NCBI GenBank assembly: GCA_937897665.1 | Contig: CALCPB010000346.1 | Coordinates: forward strand, 1 to 7,516 | Length of the DNA: 7,516 bases | Origin: an uncultured Halomicronema sp. | GTDB taxonomy: Bacteria; Cyanobacteriota; Cyanobacteriia; Phormidesmidales; Phormidesmidaceae | Direction of reading: 5' to 3' | Part shown: positions 6,837 through 7,516 of the stretch, in pieces | Numbering within the stretch: the stretch's first letter is position 1 | Layout of the letters: every line of letters begins with the position of its first letter | Notes under the pieces: model-generated | Databases searched by the model: none | Told to the model about the DNA's origin: nothing | Seen by the model: only the letters and a program-made list of their open reading frames with translations | Made by a program: the position numbers and the translations under genes

Positions 6837-7250
6837 ATGCCCTTCAAACTTCAGAGCAGTCCGCTGAAAGCCCTCCCAGGACTCGCTGATGACCAGGTAG
6901 CGCAGCTGCAGCAGGCGGGGCTGCAAACGACCGCTGATTTGCTGAAGGTGGCGCGATCGCCCGGTCAGCTTCAACAAGTGGCGCAACAGCTCAACCTGCC
7001 CCTACGGTATTTGCAAAAGTGGACGGCCCTAGCCGACTTAGCCCAGTTGCCCAGCGTCGGCTGTCAGTATTGCGGGTTGCTGTTGCACAGTGGGGTGGCC
7101 TCAGTCACGCAGCTGGCAACCCTGGCACCGGGGCGTCTGCATAGCCAAGTTCGTAAGCTGCACACGATGACGATGCGACGCTCTGATCTTTGTCCGACCC
7201 CTGATCAAGTGGTGCAGTGGGTAAGGGAAGCCAAACTGGCTAAATCTTGA
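6837..7250 (+). CDS. DUF4332 domain protein (two helix-hairpin-helix-like motifs)
   Basis: This is a small soluble protein of 137 residues. Two helix-hairpin-helix-like units are visible: LKALPGLADDQVAQLQQAGL with TTADLLKVAR (about 10-40), and LAQLPSVGCQYCGLLLHSGV with ASVTQLATLAP (about 68-98). Each has the Leu-Pro-Gly/Ser-hydrophobic turn followed by a 'hydrophobic helix-x-x-x-G-(V/L)-x-(S/T)' segment typical of DUF4332 in cyanobacteria. HhH motifs in other families contact DNA non-specifically; the cellular role of DUF4332 proteins is not established. The C-terminal PTPDQVVQWVREAKL is probably a closing helix. I prefer the ATG at 6837; a GTG directly before it (6834) is equally in frame. 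GAGAA at 6825-6829 may be a weak ribosome binding site. It is a single gene, with a hairpin repeat 31 bases after its stop. Confidence 0.85.
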   Translation: MPFKLQSSPLKALPGLADDQVAQLQQAGLQTTADLLKVARSPGQLQQVAQQLNLPLRYLQKWTALADLAQLPSVGCQYCGLLLHSGVASVTQLATLAPGRLHSQVRKLHTMTMRRSDLCPTPDQVVQWVREAKLAKS

Positions 7251-7281
7251 CGGTGTTATCAGTAGAAAGCCCTAATTGTCG

Positions 7282-7315
7282 TTTGGTGTGTCATCGCTTC
7301 GCGTGACGCACCAAA
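7282..7315. repeat. Strong hairpin downstream of DUF4332 gene (repeat-like)
   Basis: TTTGGTGTGTCA (7282-7293) pairs with TGACGCACCAAA (7304-7315) over 12 positions, one of them G-T. The pairing is extended by CGC-TTC-GCG at the tip, with one bulged T. It could terminate the DUF4332 transcript, but no T-tract follows (AGCCGG). The GTGCGTnA-like arms and the CGCTTCGCG tip resemble dispersed palindromes that I recall from cyanobacterial spacers; the following CCTAACGCACC (7347-7357) has the same flavour. Confidence 0.55.
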
Positions 7316-7516
7316 GCCGGCCCTGGCGGCGTGCTGTGGCGATAGCCTAACGCACCCGACAGCAATGCTTATTGATGGCTACCTACTGATGACGCTGGCT
7401 ACTTTGCTGAGGACACTGAGGGGCTCTGATCCTCCTGCACGCACCAGGGAGCCCAGGCGCAGGGCAGAGCTTGATTACGCCTCAAGCAAAAGCCCCACTC
7501 AAGGTGTCAGCAGTGC
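7316..7516. other. Window end, no supported gene
   Basis: Beyond the hairpin I see no assignable gene. A plus-strand frame from ATG 7365 stays open to the window edge (50 codons, starting MLIDGYLLMTLATLL and then Arg/Pro/Ser-rich), but it lacks a ribosome binding site and a family pattern. It could be the first part of a gene leaving the window or chance. Confidence 0.3.

Noticed and set aside
6618..6986. 122-codon minus-strand ORF overlapping the DUF4332 start
   Set aside because: It is Arg/His/Ser/Leu-rich with no recognisable domain, and half of it is antisense to the DUF4332 coding region.

Overview
The window looks like chromosomal DNA from a cyanobacterium. The octamer GCGATCGC (HIP1) occurs at least ten times (for example near 96, 586, 1985, 3524, 4102, 4347, 4898, 4933, 5397 and 6953), where about 0.1 would be expected by chance. 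The proteins fit too: a Gap1-type glyceraldehyde-3-phosphate dehydrogenase, a PEP-CTERM secreted protein, a PGM1-like ATP-grasp protein, a HEAT-repeat protein with an acidic N-terminus and a DUF4332 protein. GC-balanced codons, PEP-CTERM sorting and repeat-rich spacers would suit a filamentous Leptolyngbya-like lineage, but that is inference.

Layout: 1-50 is pure C, almost certainly an artefact at a contig end. 51-110 may be the tail of an upstream gene. 295-1050 (+) is the HEAT-repeat gene. 1051-1600 holds a palindromic MITE-like element and a possible gene remnant on the minus strand. 1601-2653 (+) is gap1. It converges on a minus-strand PEP-CTERM gene (2800-3591), and the two are separated by a perfect 36-bp palindrome that is probably a bidirectional terminator. 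3592-4024 is the divergent spacer. 4025-5563 (+) is a PGM1-like ATP-grasp ligase gene, intact except for one in-frame TAA at 4724-4726 in the glycine-rich loop. 5564-6836 has no convincing gene. It holds a perfect 17-bp hairpin and three tandem copies of a ~215-bp unit (5799-6442), followed by hairpin-rich unassigned sequence. 6837-7250 (+) encodes a DUF4332 helix-hairpin-helix protein. The end of the window holds another strong hairpin repeat.

The genes do not form an obvious operon. They alternate in strand or are separated by long spacers, and their roles (scaffolding, glycolysis, surface protein, peptide ligation, probable nucleic-acid or protein binding) are unrelated.

The two most interesting signals are the broken or split ATP-grasp gene and the tandem array. 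In the array the diverged first copy keeps the same three helices as the two identical later copies, with one compensatory base-pair change. This suggests a structured RNA or a structured mobile repeat.
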